Shown here: positions 21,401 through 32,872 of the stretch, in pieces | How the letters are laid out: every line of letters begins with the position of its first letter | How positions within the stretch are numbered: position 1 is the stretch's first letter | Assembly: GCF_016808335.1 (NCBI RefSeq) | Contig: NC_053138.1 | Coordinates: 52,978,951-53,042,950 of the forward strand | DNA: 64,000 bases | From: Panicum virgatum | Lineage: Eukaryota; Streptophyta; Magnoliopsida; Poales; Poaceae | Reading direction: 5' to 3' | Made by a program: the position numbers and the translations under genes | The notes under the pieces: generated by a model | Seen by the model: the letters and a program-made list of their open reading frames with translations, nothing else | Databases searched by the model: none | What the model was told of the DNA's origin: nothing

Positions 21401-24400
21401 AGTAGTTTAAGTAGGCTGGTGTGCAGCTGAGACATACACATTTGCATCACCTAAACCTGAAACTTCATAGATACATCGATAAAAAAAAATCACGACAGAA
21501 ACAACAAAAGGGCCTCAAAAAATATAATGTAAGTTAACTACCATGAATACATGATCACTAATTATAACGGAATTTTTTGGATAAGTTGATTCCGTTCTTC
21601 GTGTGGTTGAATAGTTATCACCGACTGCTGAGTTTGAAACCACAACTTGATTCCAAATATCTGGAATTCTATGTTTCCATTCATGCTTTTCCCTGTATCC
21701 TAATTTGAACTTTGTAAAGTTTGTGAATGAAAGGTGTGAGTTTTAAGTAGTCCTTGCTGGCATATTCAATATTCCTAGTTACTTAAAGTAAAACTATGTT
21801 TTATTGTATGTGCCTTAGAATTTTAATTGGGTGGATGAGGAAACATGACTTTAATGTTTTTGCACTGAATCAAGAATAATTCTTTCGGGTGTTCTGACTA
21901 GCATATCCCTGTGACTTCTCAATCAGGGAGTATATAAGCATCACGAGGAGCTTAAAGCTGCCCAAGGGGTAAAAATTGCAGTGCGAGTAAGTTCTAATTT
22001 TTATTATCATTTATTTATGAAAAACTCCAATTTCCAAAGTACTCGTTTGCTTATTTTATCTTGAGTAAAATGCACTGAGGGTCCTTAAACTAGTTGACCT
22101 GTTCTGTTTAGGTCCATGAACTTCGAAAGTGCATTTTTAGGTCCACGATCTATTTAAGTGTGTCAATTGAGGTCCAAAACGTCTTTGACCAGTATTGACC
22201 GCCTACGTGGACCGCCAAGTCGGATCTAACATGGACTGGGCCTGTTGCGAGAGCGGGGCATATATGCAAAACACCCCCTCTCCTCCCCGCCGCGCTCAGC
22301 CGTCCGCACTCGTCGCCGAGGGAGCAGGGGAGGGTCGCCGACGGAGCCTGGCGCAGCCCTCCGTGGCTCCATGGGCGGACGGAGTTGCGGTGTTGGCGAG
22401 ATGGAGCGGCGGCGGCCTCTCCCTCCTCTCCTCCCCTGCGCCGGCTCCGCCCCATCCCCTGCTCCATCTGTCGCCGCCCCCTGCAGCTCGCGCGGGGCCA
22501 TGGCGGCGGCGGCCGGAGCCGAGTGTGGCTATGGCGGGGTTCACCGCATGCGAGGGCGAGCGAAAGCGCAGGGGAGGAAGAGCAGCCGGAGCCGCTGCTC
22601 TGTGCTGCCGCTGCCTGGACGCGCGCCCCCACAAGCCCGCGAGCCTGCACCGGCCTCCCGCGCGCCGCCGATCCCGCGCTGGCCCGCCTAGATTCGCGCA
22701 CGCCTCCCTAGCTTCTTGCGCGCGCCGCTCCCCTACTGCAGGCCTGCGCCGCCGCGAACCGCTCCCGCTCCTCCACGCCCTGCGCGCCGCTCCGGCCGAG
22801 CTCGAGCGGGCCTGCCATGGAGTAGGAGAGGGGGCCCGGGTCGCCCTGCCTCCGTCGCGCCGTGGGCGAGCCACCCGCGGGCCGTCCGCACTACTCCGCC
22901 GCGCCGCGTGTGCAGGGGAGGGCCGGGGATCCGCGGCGCTCGCCCAGTCGCCTCCACCTTCGCCTCGCGCGCGCCCGGCCGAGCAGGGGCCGTGGCCGCC
23001 GCGAGCAGAGGGAGGCCCGCCGCCGCCTCCTTGACGCCGCCATCCTCCGCACCTCCTCCGCGCCGCCGGTGCCAGCGCGCGGGCCAGCTCGAGGTGGGGA
23101 GGGGCAGCGAGCCGGGGAGGGGCGGCGCGGCTCGCTGCTCTGCGCGAGCAGGGAGGGTGCTCGCCCGCCGCGCGTGCCCGGCCCTGCTGGCCACGGAGCA
23201 GGGGCCGCGGCGGCGCCCTGCTCTGCCCCCCGTGAGCTCGAGCGGGAGGGAGAGGAAGGGAGGAGGGGCCGTCGTCGCCATGGCCGGCGGCCAGAGAGAC
23301 GGCCCGAGCTCGGTCCGCGCTGCCGGGGGCGGGGCAACGCCGCGCCGCGCGCGGATCCGGCCGGCGGCGGTGCGCCTCCGCGCCACGGGCCTCCGCGGCG
23401 AGGGAGGAGGAGGACCAGGGCGGCGCGGCGAGGGAGGAGGGGAGAGGCCACGGCGCCGCGGAGCTGAGGCCGGAGGAGGGAGGGAGGAGGGGCGCGCCCA
23501 TGGCCGGCGCAGGGAGGGAGCAGGAGCGCCCATGGCCAATGCGCGGGGAGGGAGCCGAGCAGCGGCCAGGCAGGAGCCGAGCAACAGGGCTGCGGCGGCC
23601 GCACGGTGCGGGAGCAGAGGAGGAGATGAAAGGACGGGGAGAATTGAGGAAGGCTCGGCTCGGGAGGGTCAATGTGCAAATATGTTGTCCACGTTAGATC
23701 CGACGTGGCGGTCCACGTAGGCGGTCAACGCTGACAGAGGCGTTTTGGATCTCAATTGACACACTTGAATAGATCATGGACCTAAAAATGCAATTTCGAA
23801 GTTCATGGACCTAAACAGAACAGGTCAACTAGTTTAAGGACCCCTAGTGCATTTTACTCTTTTATCTTTTTTAGGGACTGCGACATGCTATAGCAGGCAC
23901 TGCTCTCATTGTGGTGAAACCTGGGGATGATCTGGAACAAGCTGAAGCCGCTGCAGTGCAAGAAATCAGTAATGCCAACAGCCTGTTCAATGAGGATGAA
24001 AGGGGTGAGGGTAATGATGGAACAGCAATAGAAGAAATAAGTAGGATCAAAACTTGCAAGGAGGGTGTCTATGTGCAAGCATCTAGTCTTGGAACCTTGG
24101 AAGCCATTATTGAGCATTTGAAGACCCTTTCTTTGGACATTCCTGTTGGTGGTTGCAACTTAGGCCCAGTGCACAAGCAGGATGTCCTGAAAGCGACTGC
24201 TATGCTGAAGAGGAAAGAAGAGTATGCAGCCATCTTGGCCTTTGATGTCAAAGTAATGCCTGAGGCTTTTGACCTTGCAGCTGAGTCAGGGGTGAAGATT
24301 TTTATGGCTCATACGGTATACAAGCTTGTTGACAGCTTTACTGATCACATTAAGAAACTGAAGGAAGAGAAGAAGAAGCAATATGCAGCTGAGGCAGTGT

Positions 24401-25095
24401 TCCCATGCACCCTTAAGGTTCTGCCAAACCATGTCTACCATAAAAAAGATCCAATTGTTTGTGATGTTGAAGTTTTGGAAGGCGTTGTCAAGGTACTTTG
24501 ATGAGCCCTTTGTTCTGAGTATGTTTATTCTTAATGATGAATTTGCAAAATTGATTACTACCAGTTAATGTGTGAATACTTGTATTTCAGGTGGGAACCC
24601 CAATTTGTGTCTCTGTTCCAAGCAAGGATAGAGATGCAGACGTGGTTCATAGCCTTGGGAGGATATCTTCCATGGAAACATCCAATGGAAAGCCGATTGA
24701 TTCTGCCAAGAAAGGAGTAGTGTCGATAAAGGTACGAGCATTCAATACAATTTTGTAGTTATGACAAGTGAAAACTCGAAACAAAAATGCTAACAAATTT
24801 CATCTCCACTGCCAGATAATTGGGGAGAACCCTCAGGAGAGGTCCCGATTGTATGGACGCCATTTTAATGCCGACAACGAGCTGCTCAGCCAAATCTCTA
24901 GGAAATCTATTGATGTGCTGGAAGAGTATTATCAGGTATGTTGCTAGTACTGGTGCTATCAGTAAGCTTGTACAACTCTTCTACTCTTTGATGTATACAT
25001 CTAACGCATGTGAATTTGTTTTGCTGCAGGATGAGATGACTGATGAAAATTGGCAGCTGATCCGCAGGCTAGAGAAGCAATTTGGGATACTCTGA
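18420..25095 (+). CDS. eIF5B-like translation initiation GTPase, short N-terminus
   Basis: Exons: 18420-19730, 19816-19916, 20018-20108, 20302-20412, 20501-20566, 21927-21986, 23875-24492, 24591-24731, 24816-24935 and 25030-25095, all GT-AG with matching phases, giving 894 residues. Known role: eIF5B joins the 60S subunit to the 48S complex in a GTP-dependent step in the cytosol. Seen: a charged Arg/Glu coiled coil (about 35-115), an acidic linker, then the GTPase domain with G1 GHVDAGKT (285-292), the switch motif [11 protein letters not shown]3 DTPGHQSF (from 346), G4 NKVD (from 400) and G5 SAVSAEG. Domains II-IV follow, ending LEKQFGIL. Plant eIF5B is usually ~1200-1300 residues; the missing part is the disordered N-terminus. 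G3 has Gln where eIF5B/IF2 normally has Glu. The gene starts ~90 bp after the inverted-duplication breakpoint. Intron 6 holds a MULE. It may be a divergent paralog. Confidence 0.93.
20567..21926 (+). other. Long intron 5 of the eIF5B-like gene
   Basis: 1.36-kb AT-rich intron bounded by AAG|GTGAGT and CAATCAG|GGA. I see no transposon ends or coding sequence in it. Confidence 0.75.
22054..23868. mobile_element. Pack-MULE-like Mutator element in eIF5B-like intron 6
   Basis: The element proper is 22063-23859, flanked by the perfect 9-bp target duplication TTTTATCTT (22054-22062 and 23860-23868), the Mutator hallmark. Its terminal inverted repeats start GAGTAAAATGCAC and extend ~200 bp with good identity (22063 to about 22270, and about 23650 to 23859). 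The ~1.4 kb between them is very GC-rich and quite unlike the surrounding AT-rich intron. It has long open frames on both strands (the longest is 458 codons, minus, 22296-23672) of Arg/Pro/Ala/Gly-rich composition, with no domain I recognise. There is no mudrA transposase, so it is non-autonomous. Its right end lies only a few bases from the exon 7 acceptor. Confidence 0.9.
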
Positions 25096-25413
25096 AGCCT
25101 TGGAAGATTCCTCTAGCATCTGCTCCTTTAGAGCTGCCCTCTTTCTTTTCTATGTTTTGTGTAGTTCATTGAGACACTGGAACACTGGAATATTCATACG
25201 TTTTTTTGGTTTGTTCATGGAGGCACTTGAACGGAGTTATACTTGTGTTGTTCAAATCTTTATGTTAAAATCAATAATAGATGCTTGATATGTTGAAGTT
25301 TCTGAAATCAAGGGATGTGCTGTGCAAACTCGTTACAATGAATTTAGCATTGGTATCAAATGCCTTCCTATGCCCTGCTGAAGCAATGAGAACAGCGACC
25401 GCGACGACGAACA
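25096..25413 (+). other. 3' UTR of eIF5B-like gene and convergent gap
   Basis: Sequence between the eIF5B-like stop and the ureide permease stop, which converge. An AATAAT at about 25270 is a plausible poly(A) signal. The former C-terminal coding sequence of the permease lies out of frame in its last ~60-70 bp. Confidence 0.6.
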
Positions 25414-27142
25414 TCAACAACGAACATCAACAGCGGAAAGCAACAGGTATGTCTTCCTTGATGACAGTCGGTATTCCCCAAAGAGGATGAGGCCCCAGAA
25501 TGTGCTTACAAGTGGCAACGCCTGGAAGACCAAATGTTGAATCAGAAGTTTGATGAGATAAATATGAACGAGTGACTGAAGCTCTGAATGGGTAAAATAC
25601 CTGGACTGCATCAGCAGCTGCATACCCAGCAGCCTGGCCGCCCATGAACTGAAACCCGTTCCCAAACCCACACAGGAGTCCTGCCAGTAAGGCCCAATGC
25701 CTGCCCTTCCAGTCCCTGGCATATGCTCCGACAGTTGATGCCGGCACACCGGCCATTGTGTGGTACAAGAACCAGACATTGAGGCACACCCCGAGCGCGA
25801 AACATGACACCGAGAAGTAGAAGAAGGCGGTGTAGACCACCAGGTGTGGGACACCCTTCCTCAGGGCGTGCCACTGGTTGTTGGTGGCCAGGTTGATCGC
25901 CGGCGAGAAGAGGGAGAAGCAGGCTCCGGCGAGGAAAACCAGGCTGAGCCCTATCAGCCTGTGGGATCCAAATACCTGAATTGGGATTTCACACTGTCAG
26001 GCATGATGCTGCATGGATGCAGGGTTCAGTTTTTTTTTCTTTTTCTAGAAGAGAGCAACCTTGATGGACCGTCTCCCCTCGACCTGAATGATGAACTCTG
26101 CAGTGCCCGGTTTCGGTTCATTGGAAGCGCTGTACTCTTCTTCATGGCCGTCCATTGGTTCTTCAGGATCAGGAAGCAACTTTGCTGAAAATTGAACCAG
26201 GTTTCTTCTTAACCTCTGCATGATTGAACCAAGTAAGTTGAGCTTCCAAACGATCAAATGCTACCTTCGTCAGAAACGTCACTGCTGAGCTCGATGTCTG
26301 CATTCTTCCTGCAAATGTTTAGATATTCTTGATACCAAGGAGACGCTTCTGTTCATCATCCTTGGCATTGGAAGAATGGACGGCCGCGCCAAGGAACACC
26401 GCAATGAGGAAGCACACGACGCCGGGGAAGAGTATCTCGGCTCGATTTATGCGGCCATCAAGGAAGTAGTTGATTGTTGTCCCTGCAGATGAGTGAACTC
26501 TAAACTGCTCAGATCAGAAGTTGTCAAGAGCCTGCTGAGTTTCACACTGACAAAAGATTCAGAGATGCCTACCTATGACTACCGTCATGCTTGAGCAGAT
26601 GATGTTTGTCACTGACAGACCGGCAAACGCCCACGCGTACTGCGAGACAAGATTTCCAAGACTGAGAAAAAGGCCGCCAGCCATTGCCATTAGGGCTGAA
26701 GGCCAATTATCCTGCATCTGCCAGCATCACATTTCGAATCAAAGAAAGATTTTTCTGAAGATGACCCAGAAATAAAAATTTGAATGCTTCTGGATCAGAA
26801 AGCACTCTTCATCTGACACGGTCACCCTCGATCTCGAAACATTCAGGTTCCGCCAGCTGAAATAGCAGTGACTTCAGAAGCTGAAAACATACGAAGACTG
26901 ACCTGGCTGAGCTGAGTGAAGAAGCTTGGCAAGCCAGGCCTGCTCTCCCCAGGCTGCCCAAACGCGACGGCGAGGAGGACGGCGGCGAGGAGGTTGGTGA
27001 CGGAGTAGTCGAGGTAGGTGTGCTGGGGCAGCCGGCCTCTGCGCTCCAGCAGCGTCAGGAGAGCCGGCCAGGTGCCCAGGAGGAAGAGGGACGCGACCAT
27101 CAGCGTGGCGGCGCCGCCCCTGTCCTCGACGGTGACGGGCAT
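25414..27142 (-). CDS. Ureide permease (UPS family), C-terminus altered
   Basis: Minus-strand exons 26903-27142, 26573-26711, 26336-26482, 26265-26308, 26060-26215, 25601-25975 and 25414-25521 have GT-AG borders and consistent phases, giving 402 residues. The short exon at 26265-26308 is the least certain. UPS proteins are plant plasma or ER membrane transporters of allantoin and other oxo-purine derivatives. Family motifs seen are GTWPALLTLLERRGRLPQHT, the residues TNLLAAVLL, SLGNLVSQYAWAF, GTTINYFLDGRINRAEI, CGFGNGFQFMGGQAAGYAAA and LVSTFWGLILFGEYR. Around ten hydrophobic segments are split by a central hydrophilic loop; I see no clear Walker A motif there. The last exon contains a 13-bp tandem duplication (plus 25408-25433) and small deletions that shift frame. 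It stops at SAVDVRC, while the expected last helix (LMFVVAVAVLIAS) lies in another frame downstream. Confidence 0.88.
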
Positions 27143-27424
27143 CTCGGTCGACGGCGACGGAGAAGAACCGACGCCGAGAGATCTCGGATATGTGCAGAAG
27201 ATGCCGCGCGAGCGTGATGAGTTGCCGCGAGATCTCGCCCAGCTCTGGTCAAGCTAGCATGTTGACCCGAGAAGGGAGATGCTGCTGCCGTGATTGGATA
27301 AAATATTCGTCTGAGTCCTCCAGATTTTCTCCAGCAGTTTCAAGCATGTTTGACTCTGCGATTGAATAGGTTCAGTCGGTGATTATGATTACAGGCAGGG
27401 TACTATTCTACCACTAGACGTTGT
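27143..27424. promoter_or_regulatory. Upstream region of the ureide permease gene
   Basis: GC-rich 5' UTR and promoter side of the permease, immediately right of its ATG. I could not point to a definite TATA box or other element. Confidence 0.35.
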
Positions 27425-27580
27425 TTTCCAATATGTAGCCCCTAGAGTTCTCTGTTTATCCTCTTCCTTAACTCCCACCACTCAGCAATGTAATCGCCGA
27501 GATACAATTCTGTAATTGTTCTCCAATGCAATGAATCAGGTGGGGAAGAGTTTTTCCCGTTGAACTGTCAAAAAAAAATT
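27425..27580 (+). mobile_element. LINE-type 3' end with poly(A)
   Basis: The sequence ends in a typical grass LINE 3' region (ATGCAATGAATCAGG, GGGGAAGAG, then CAAAAAAAAA at about 27568). Only the tail is present. Confidence 0.4.
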
Positions 27581-27668
27581 ATGATTACAGGCATATACAT
27601 ATTCGTTTTTGTACTGCTTAGATAAGAAGACAACTTATCCGGCTGGACTTTGTAAAATTTAGAGTTAT

Positions 27669-28075
27669 GTTTTTTAGCGAACTTCCCTTAACACGTATTT
27701 TATTAAGAGGAAAAGAACTACGAAAGAAGCTCCGAAGTGCGGAGTTATAAGCATACCACTCAGGCAGTGGCACTGGCACCACAAACTTAAGAGAAAACGA
27801 CCACCGCCGCCCTAAACGAACAAAGAAGTAAAATTCCACCACCGCCGCACAAACGGCCAGCCCAAAACAAACCACAGCAGCAACCACCCTGCAAACAAAA
27901 GAATGGTGAAATGCAGAAAACACCAAGAATGAAGCTAGCGGCCCCAGCAGGCAGCAGCACGGATAGAACTTCAAGATGACGCCTCCTGGAGGTGTCCCCA
28001 TTGTTAGCACAAACAGAAGCCGTGCATGGTTTTCGCCAAAGACCCATCTCCATGCTGGACAATGCCGTCTACCGT
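27669..28075 (-). mobile_element. Reverse-oriented non-LTR retroelement fragment
   Basis: It starts with a T-rich border (TTTTTTAGCGAAC), the complement of a 3' tail, and continues as a non-coding Cys/Val/Phe-rich open frame on the minus strand (27618-28062). No reverse transcriptase motif is visible, so the call rests on the tail only. Confidence 0.3.
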
Positions 28076-28600
28076 GATTATTTGAGCACTATACTTCAGG
28101 CCACCAACCAGCTCTAATATAATTCCTATTTCTAGGTGCCACGCACTTGTTGCATTTATTTATCATAAAAATACAAACTGATTTAGCTCGCTCATACAGG
28201 GTCATTCAAGGTCATCAAGCAATCCATCTACCGTGATTGTCGTTTCTCCTTATAAATAGTTGGCTCATGTCTTATCCAAGGTATCTAGTTCAAAATATAG
28301 TGCCTTGCTTGGATCTCGTGCAGTCTTGATAGGGTCTAACGGAACAGAAGGCCGGCGAGCTTCTTTTCTTTTGTCTTTTTAGCTTTTGGTGCTGCTTAAG
28401 GTACTGAGAAGTTACCCTGCATCAGTTCTTACTACTCGCTAGAGCAGACATGTTCCCTTGTAATGACGGGGGTATGCAGATAGGATTTGGAGGCATCATT
28501 GAATCAGCTTCATCACGAGTCACAGTTGCATCTCGAAGTTGAAAAAAAAGAGCTGAATAAGGTCAAACATAGACCGAAGATAAGAAGAGCTGTTGAGCTT
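28076..28600. other. Unassigned intergenic DNA
   Basis: No gene or known repeat recognised. Confidence 0.4.
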
Positions 28601-28616
28601 TCATATAGTAAAATAG

Positions 28617-28790
28617 TGAGTACACTAACCGGTTGGTAATACCAACCGGGACCAAATGGATTGCCTACCACGTCGGGCCTCGCAACCCCTTTGGTTGGTC
28701 ACTGGTCCCGGTTCCTGGCCTGGCGGTCCCGATTGGGAAACCGAGACTATTCAAAATTCTCAACTGAGACATATCAGCCTTCCTGTAACG
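28617..28790. repeat. Fragment with ACCAACCGGGACC-type repeats
   Basis: Inverted motifs such as CCGGTTGGTAATACCAACCGG resemble the subterminal repeats of CACTA-type MITEs seen at 32873-33434 and 51185-51425. No intact terminus was found. Confidence 0.5.
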
Positions 28791-28889
28791 GTGAGTGCAA
28801 CTAACAATTGAGGGAAACAACTAACAATTGAGGGAAATTTAAAGAATTCCGGCTATGCAGACTTGTTGTGGGGCCTACTAACAATAGTA

Positions 28890-29420
28890 GAATTTAGAAA
28901 AAAAGGAAAAGTCCAATTTACACCTTCCCGTCAACTACAAACCGGATAACGGTGCCATCCAACTATTGAAACCGGATAAATTATTTAACCTCCTGGGTGG
29001 TCAAAGGTAATTTTCCAGTTTGTCGAAAATTCGTAAGGATACTCCAGTATTTAATATCTAGTTATGATTGAGAGGCAATTTTTTTCACGTGTTGCATCCC
29101 ACCCTCAACTCCATCTTGAACGACATTCCTTTGTGAGTAAAGTCCGTTTTGCCCCTCTTAACATGTGACCGAGTTTGAAAAATCCCCCTACCTCAAAGAT
29201 CAAACAACCGCACCCTAAAAACAGGACAAATTACTCCCATTGACCATTTCAATGCAATGTGGTTTTGCTAACGTGGACGATTTGAGAGTTTATGGACCTA
29301 GGTGAATGATCTGAGAGTTTAGGGTGGGTGGACGATTTGAGAGTTTAGGGACCTAGGTGAAATCTCGAAACAAGTTTGGGGACTCGGGGCTATCTGCATA
29401 TCATTTCAGTTTCACTTCTC
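28890..29420. repeat. Possible degenerate Mutator-like repeat
   Basis: The left part (AAAAGTCCAATTTACACC, AACCGGATAA twice) and right part (GTAAAGTCCGTTTTGCCCC; GATTTGAGAGTTTAGGGACC repeated three times) resemble terminal sequences of grass MULEs. I could not pair the ends or find a target duplication. Confidence 0.3.
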
Positions 29421-29884
29421 AGACCTGCATATATATGTCTTGCTCCGTTGCTTCTATGATGAATATATGTTACGTCCATACCTCATATTGATGATCCTGA
29501 CTATAAAACACCCTTATAGATACCAGTCTCCTGTAGGTATATATGGAAGGTGTCAGGAAAGTTCCATGGACTAACCATGACTCTGGGCTGACAAGAAACT
29601 GTAGAAGTTGTGACGTACTAGAGGGGATCTGTCGGCGTTGCGGACTTGGGGCTCCAACTTTTGTATCTTCTTCGCCTGCGATATGCTTGTATTTTTGGGA
29701 TCGCTCTTGTTGGCGCTCCAACTTCTTCGAAGTCCTTTGCTTGCAACATGTCTGAACTGATCGTGCGTGCAAACTACAAAATATCGAAAGTCATTTTTAG
29801 GCGATATATACATACGACTGAAGAACGTCTTGAAGCTAGAAATACTGAAATTTTCCTCCCTGGGATTATTGTCCTGTAGCTAAA
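29421..29884. other. Unassigned sequence before the tandem 2.4-kb repeats
   Basis: Two short overlapping frames (29543-29755 and 29646-29879, +) occur here. The first includes several Cys residues. I could not assign either to a family. The stretch around 29540 (GGTATATATGGAAGGTGTCA) echoes a sequence at about 30077 in unit A, so this may be a third, more diverged repeat. Confidence 0.35.
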
Positions 29885-31326
29885 GTGTACATTTTGATCT
29901 CCTGGAATTGGAAACACGCCAACCTGTTAAATTCAGTGCTCACCCTCGATACATAAATATCCGTTGCTTCATGCATGGCTCCCGTTATATATACATCCTC
30001 ATGCATCATGCATATCTCCTGTGTCCATCAAAAACCTTGCGCATGCATGCTAATCTCATGTGGAGCATAGTTCGTATAGGTATGGAAGGCACCAGGAAAT
30101 TAAATCAGGTGCAGCTTGCATATTCTTCCATATTTCATTACTTGATCTACTTACTGCTGTTGTCACACCATATGACGACGTTCCCATCTCCACTTCCGTT
30201 TTCATCCATCTGCTGCTGTCGAACCACCAATCCACCATAGGTAATTGATTGTAATTTCATGAACATTCGTGTGCCTGCTTGCGCTACGGCTTACAATTAC
30301 ATGTAAACCTTAATTAATGATGCGTAACATGCATGCTCATGTGAGAATGACACTGTACATACGATTCTAATGATAAAAAAAATAACCAGAAAATATGTAA
30401 ATGATTTACAAACAAATAAAAAATGTGCAAATAAGATCTAAATGGCTCCTTGACTTGCTTTCTCTGGACATTCGCAAGTGTGTTGTCTCTCAACCAGATT
30501 ATATTTTTTGCAGGCCACCTGGCAATACTGTAATGAGGAGTAATTTTCTCATGAAAAACTAAACTATTTTGATTTGGGTGATTCATAAATTCGGAGCCAG
30601 ATAAAACGGTAATATTGATGAAAATGTTATATGTCCAGTTTCTATTGAAAAGCACCTGAAACTTGTTGCTGTACTGCTAACAAGAGTTTGCATTGCATTC
30701 TTGTGTAATATCTTCCCAAATTAAACATGATATATATATATTGGAGATTACTAATTTATTAAACATAGCATACGCCATAGTATATGCTGTAATTAACAAC
30801 CCAGCCTTGCATTGGTACCAACGAGCGTGGCCATTTCTAATCGTTTGGTACCTACAGTACTATGTCATTAATTCCTATTACAATCAAGCCATGAATCTTA
30901 AAGCAATATGGTGTGTACGCACGAGTTGTTGGAAAAATTAGACTGAACTAGCAGTGCAAAAACATGTTTAATTTTGTACTTTTGTGCAGTCCTTCACTTC
31001 AAAAAGACCAGGCTCCTTCACAATTATGAGTCGAATCATGAACCGCCGGGGCAGCAGGCATGTTGTGTCCAATAAATTGGGAGTACATAAAAGCAGCCGT
31101 AGTCAAACCAACCGAATTTTTCTTTTGTCACATGCATTACGCTTGATAGTCCAGAACAATATAAACTCCATTCCATGAATGGCTGAAGTCGCCTTCCATG
31201 AAATGAGGACGGGATTAGAAGGCGTTAGGAGTGTTCAAAATGCGTCATTGTGTCATTCCTAGCAACATCAAGATTGTCCTTCACATAATCTCAGGGGATA
31301 CAGAATTAGTCTTATTTCAGAAAGTG

Positions 31327-31330
<4 letters not shown>

Positions 31331-31400
<70 letters not shown>
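31331..31400. repeat. (TA)n-(GA)n microsatellite
   Basis: A run of TA dinucleotides passes directly into GA dinucleotides, ~70 bp in all. It produces spurious Tyr-Ile and Arg-Glu frames. Confidence 0.97.
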
Positions 31401-31403
<3 letters not shown>

Positions 31404-31734
31404 GGTGGGCAGGCCAGCGCGGTGGGAGAGGGGGATCTGGGCCGACTGGGCTGCGCAGGGAAAGAAAAGAGAGGAGAGAAAGGTGGGCTGGGACAGAAAG
31501 AGAAGGAGAGGAAGGAGAAGAAAGTTTTGTTTTTTCAAGCACAAACATCATTTGAAAATTATTTTGAATTCAAACAAAATTTAAGTTTTGGATGTTACAA
31601 CCGCTCACCATGGATGCTACACAACAAATTAAACATCATTTAGATTAAGGTCCTGCGCGTCTATCAACCATGAATTATTTCATCTTGCACCTGATAATTT
31701 CGTTTTATGATATGCATGAAATGGACCAAATAAA

Positions 31735-32215
31735 TGCAAAAAAACACTAGCTTGCATTATTTGTTTTCAATTAAGATTTCATTTAATTTGGCCAATTTTG
31801 ATGTCCAGGCACCGTCATCATTATTACTGGTCACCCCTTCACTCCAAATCTGCTGGGTCTCGCTCTCGTCCTCTCTCTTCTACTCGCACTGCCTGTATAT
31901 TTCTTACCCAAGCTAGCTAAAGCTCCCACATATGGATGATGCAAGTAGCCACAGCTTGGGAGTGACTAGTCATAACACTAGCTTGCATTATTTGTTTCCA
32001 ATTAAGATTTCATTTAATTTGGCCAATCTTGATGTCCAGGCACCATCATCATTATTACTGGTCACCCCTTCACTCCAAATCTGCTGGGTCTCGCTCTTGT
32101 CCTCTCTCTTCTACTCGCACTGCCTGTATATTTCTTACCCAAGCTAGCTAAAGCACCCACATATGGATGATGCAAGTAGCCACAGCTTGCGGGTGACTAG
32201 TCATCCAGTACTTCA
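31735..32215. repeat. Direct tandem repeat of ~240 bp
   Basis: Two near-identical copies (about 31747-31966 and 31977-32206) run from CACTAGCTTGCATTATTTG to AGTCATAACA or its equivalent. A third, diverged copy lies at about 34630-34855 at the end of unit B. Confidence 0.88.
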
Positions 32216-32872
32216 TTCTATAACTTATAGGATTGAGACGCGGAGAATCCTATCAATTAATTATCATGCATCATGTACATTTTGATCTCCTGGCAGTACG
32301 ATCATTGTCCTCCCAGCACAGCTACTCCACGCCAGCCCATTAAATTTAGTTAGTGCTAACCCTCGATATAAAAATATAACTTCCGTAGCTCCATGGCTCA
32401 CTCCCATTATAGGTCGGCGTGCATTTCAACGACTTTCCATCAAAAATCTTACCCATACTAATATAACTGTAGGTACGAAAGGCACCAGGAAATCGAGTGC
32501 AGAGTGTCCCTTGCTATTATTCAATGAACATTCCATATGCGGCTCTCAGAACACCGTTGGCGCGCACCGGTGATGCATGAACATTCGTGTGACGGCAATC
32601 TTCCGTACGAAATACTTCATGATACGTAACATGATGTATATCTGCATTTGATCGATTCTTTGTCTCCCTTTGCTCAGGAGATAATGTCCAATAATAGAAT
32701 TCCCAAAATAATGGGGTGGGATTTTTTATTATCTCTTACTAGTATGAAACAACGTTGGCTACTCGTTAGCAGTGAATTCATGGTCTATTTGAAGTCCTTG
32801 CGTGGAAGCAATTTTAGAAATGAATTATATGTTATGGACCTTTTTTTTCTCAAATAAATGCCTTATATCTCA

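Larger units (their letters stand above)
29885..32215. repeat. Tandem segmental repeat unit A (~2.3 kb)
   Basis: Unit A begins at TGTACATTTTGATCTCCTGG and ends at CATATGGATGATGCAAGTAG. It is colinear with unit B (32272-34858) over several blocks: the opening ~250 bp; the block around ATTCGGAGCCAGATAAAAC; GATTACTAATTTAT; CAGTCCTTCACTT; and CCAATAAATTGGGAG. No conserved protein frame was found, so this looks like a duplicated non-coding region. The last ~240 bp of unit A is itself tandemly doubled. Confidence 0.8.

Noticed and set aside
22195..23720. Long open frames (up to 458 codons) on both strands as protein genes
   Set aside because: They lie wholly in the GC-rich interior of a MULE in an intron, overlap each other on both strands and are low-complexity Arg/Pro/Ala. 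Absence of stops is explained by GC content.
29543..29879. Cys-containing frame as a receptor-kinase extracellular domain or secreted peptide
   Set aside because: The Cys spacing is only vaguely suggestive, there is no signal peptide or kinase nearby, and the frame is short.
31231..31584. Frame across the TA/GA microsatellite
   Set aside because: Simple-sequence translation (Tyr-Ile and Arg-Glu runs) with no homologous context.
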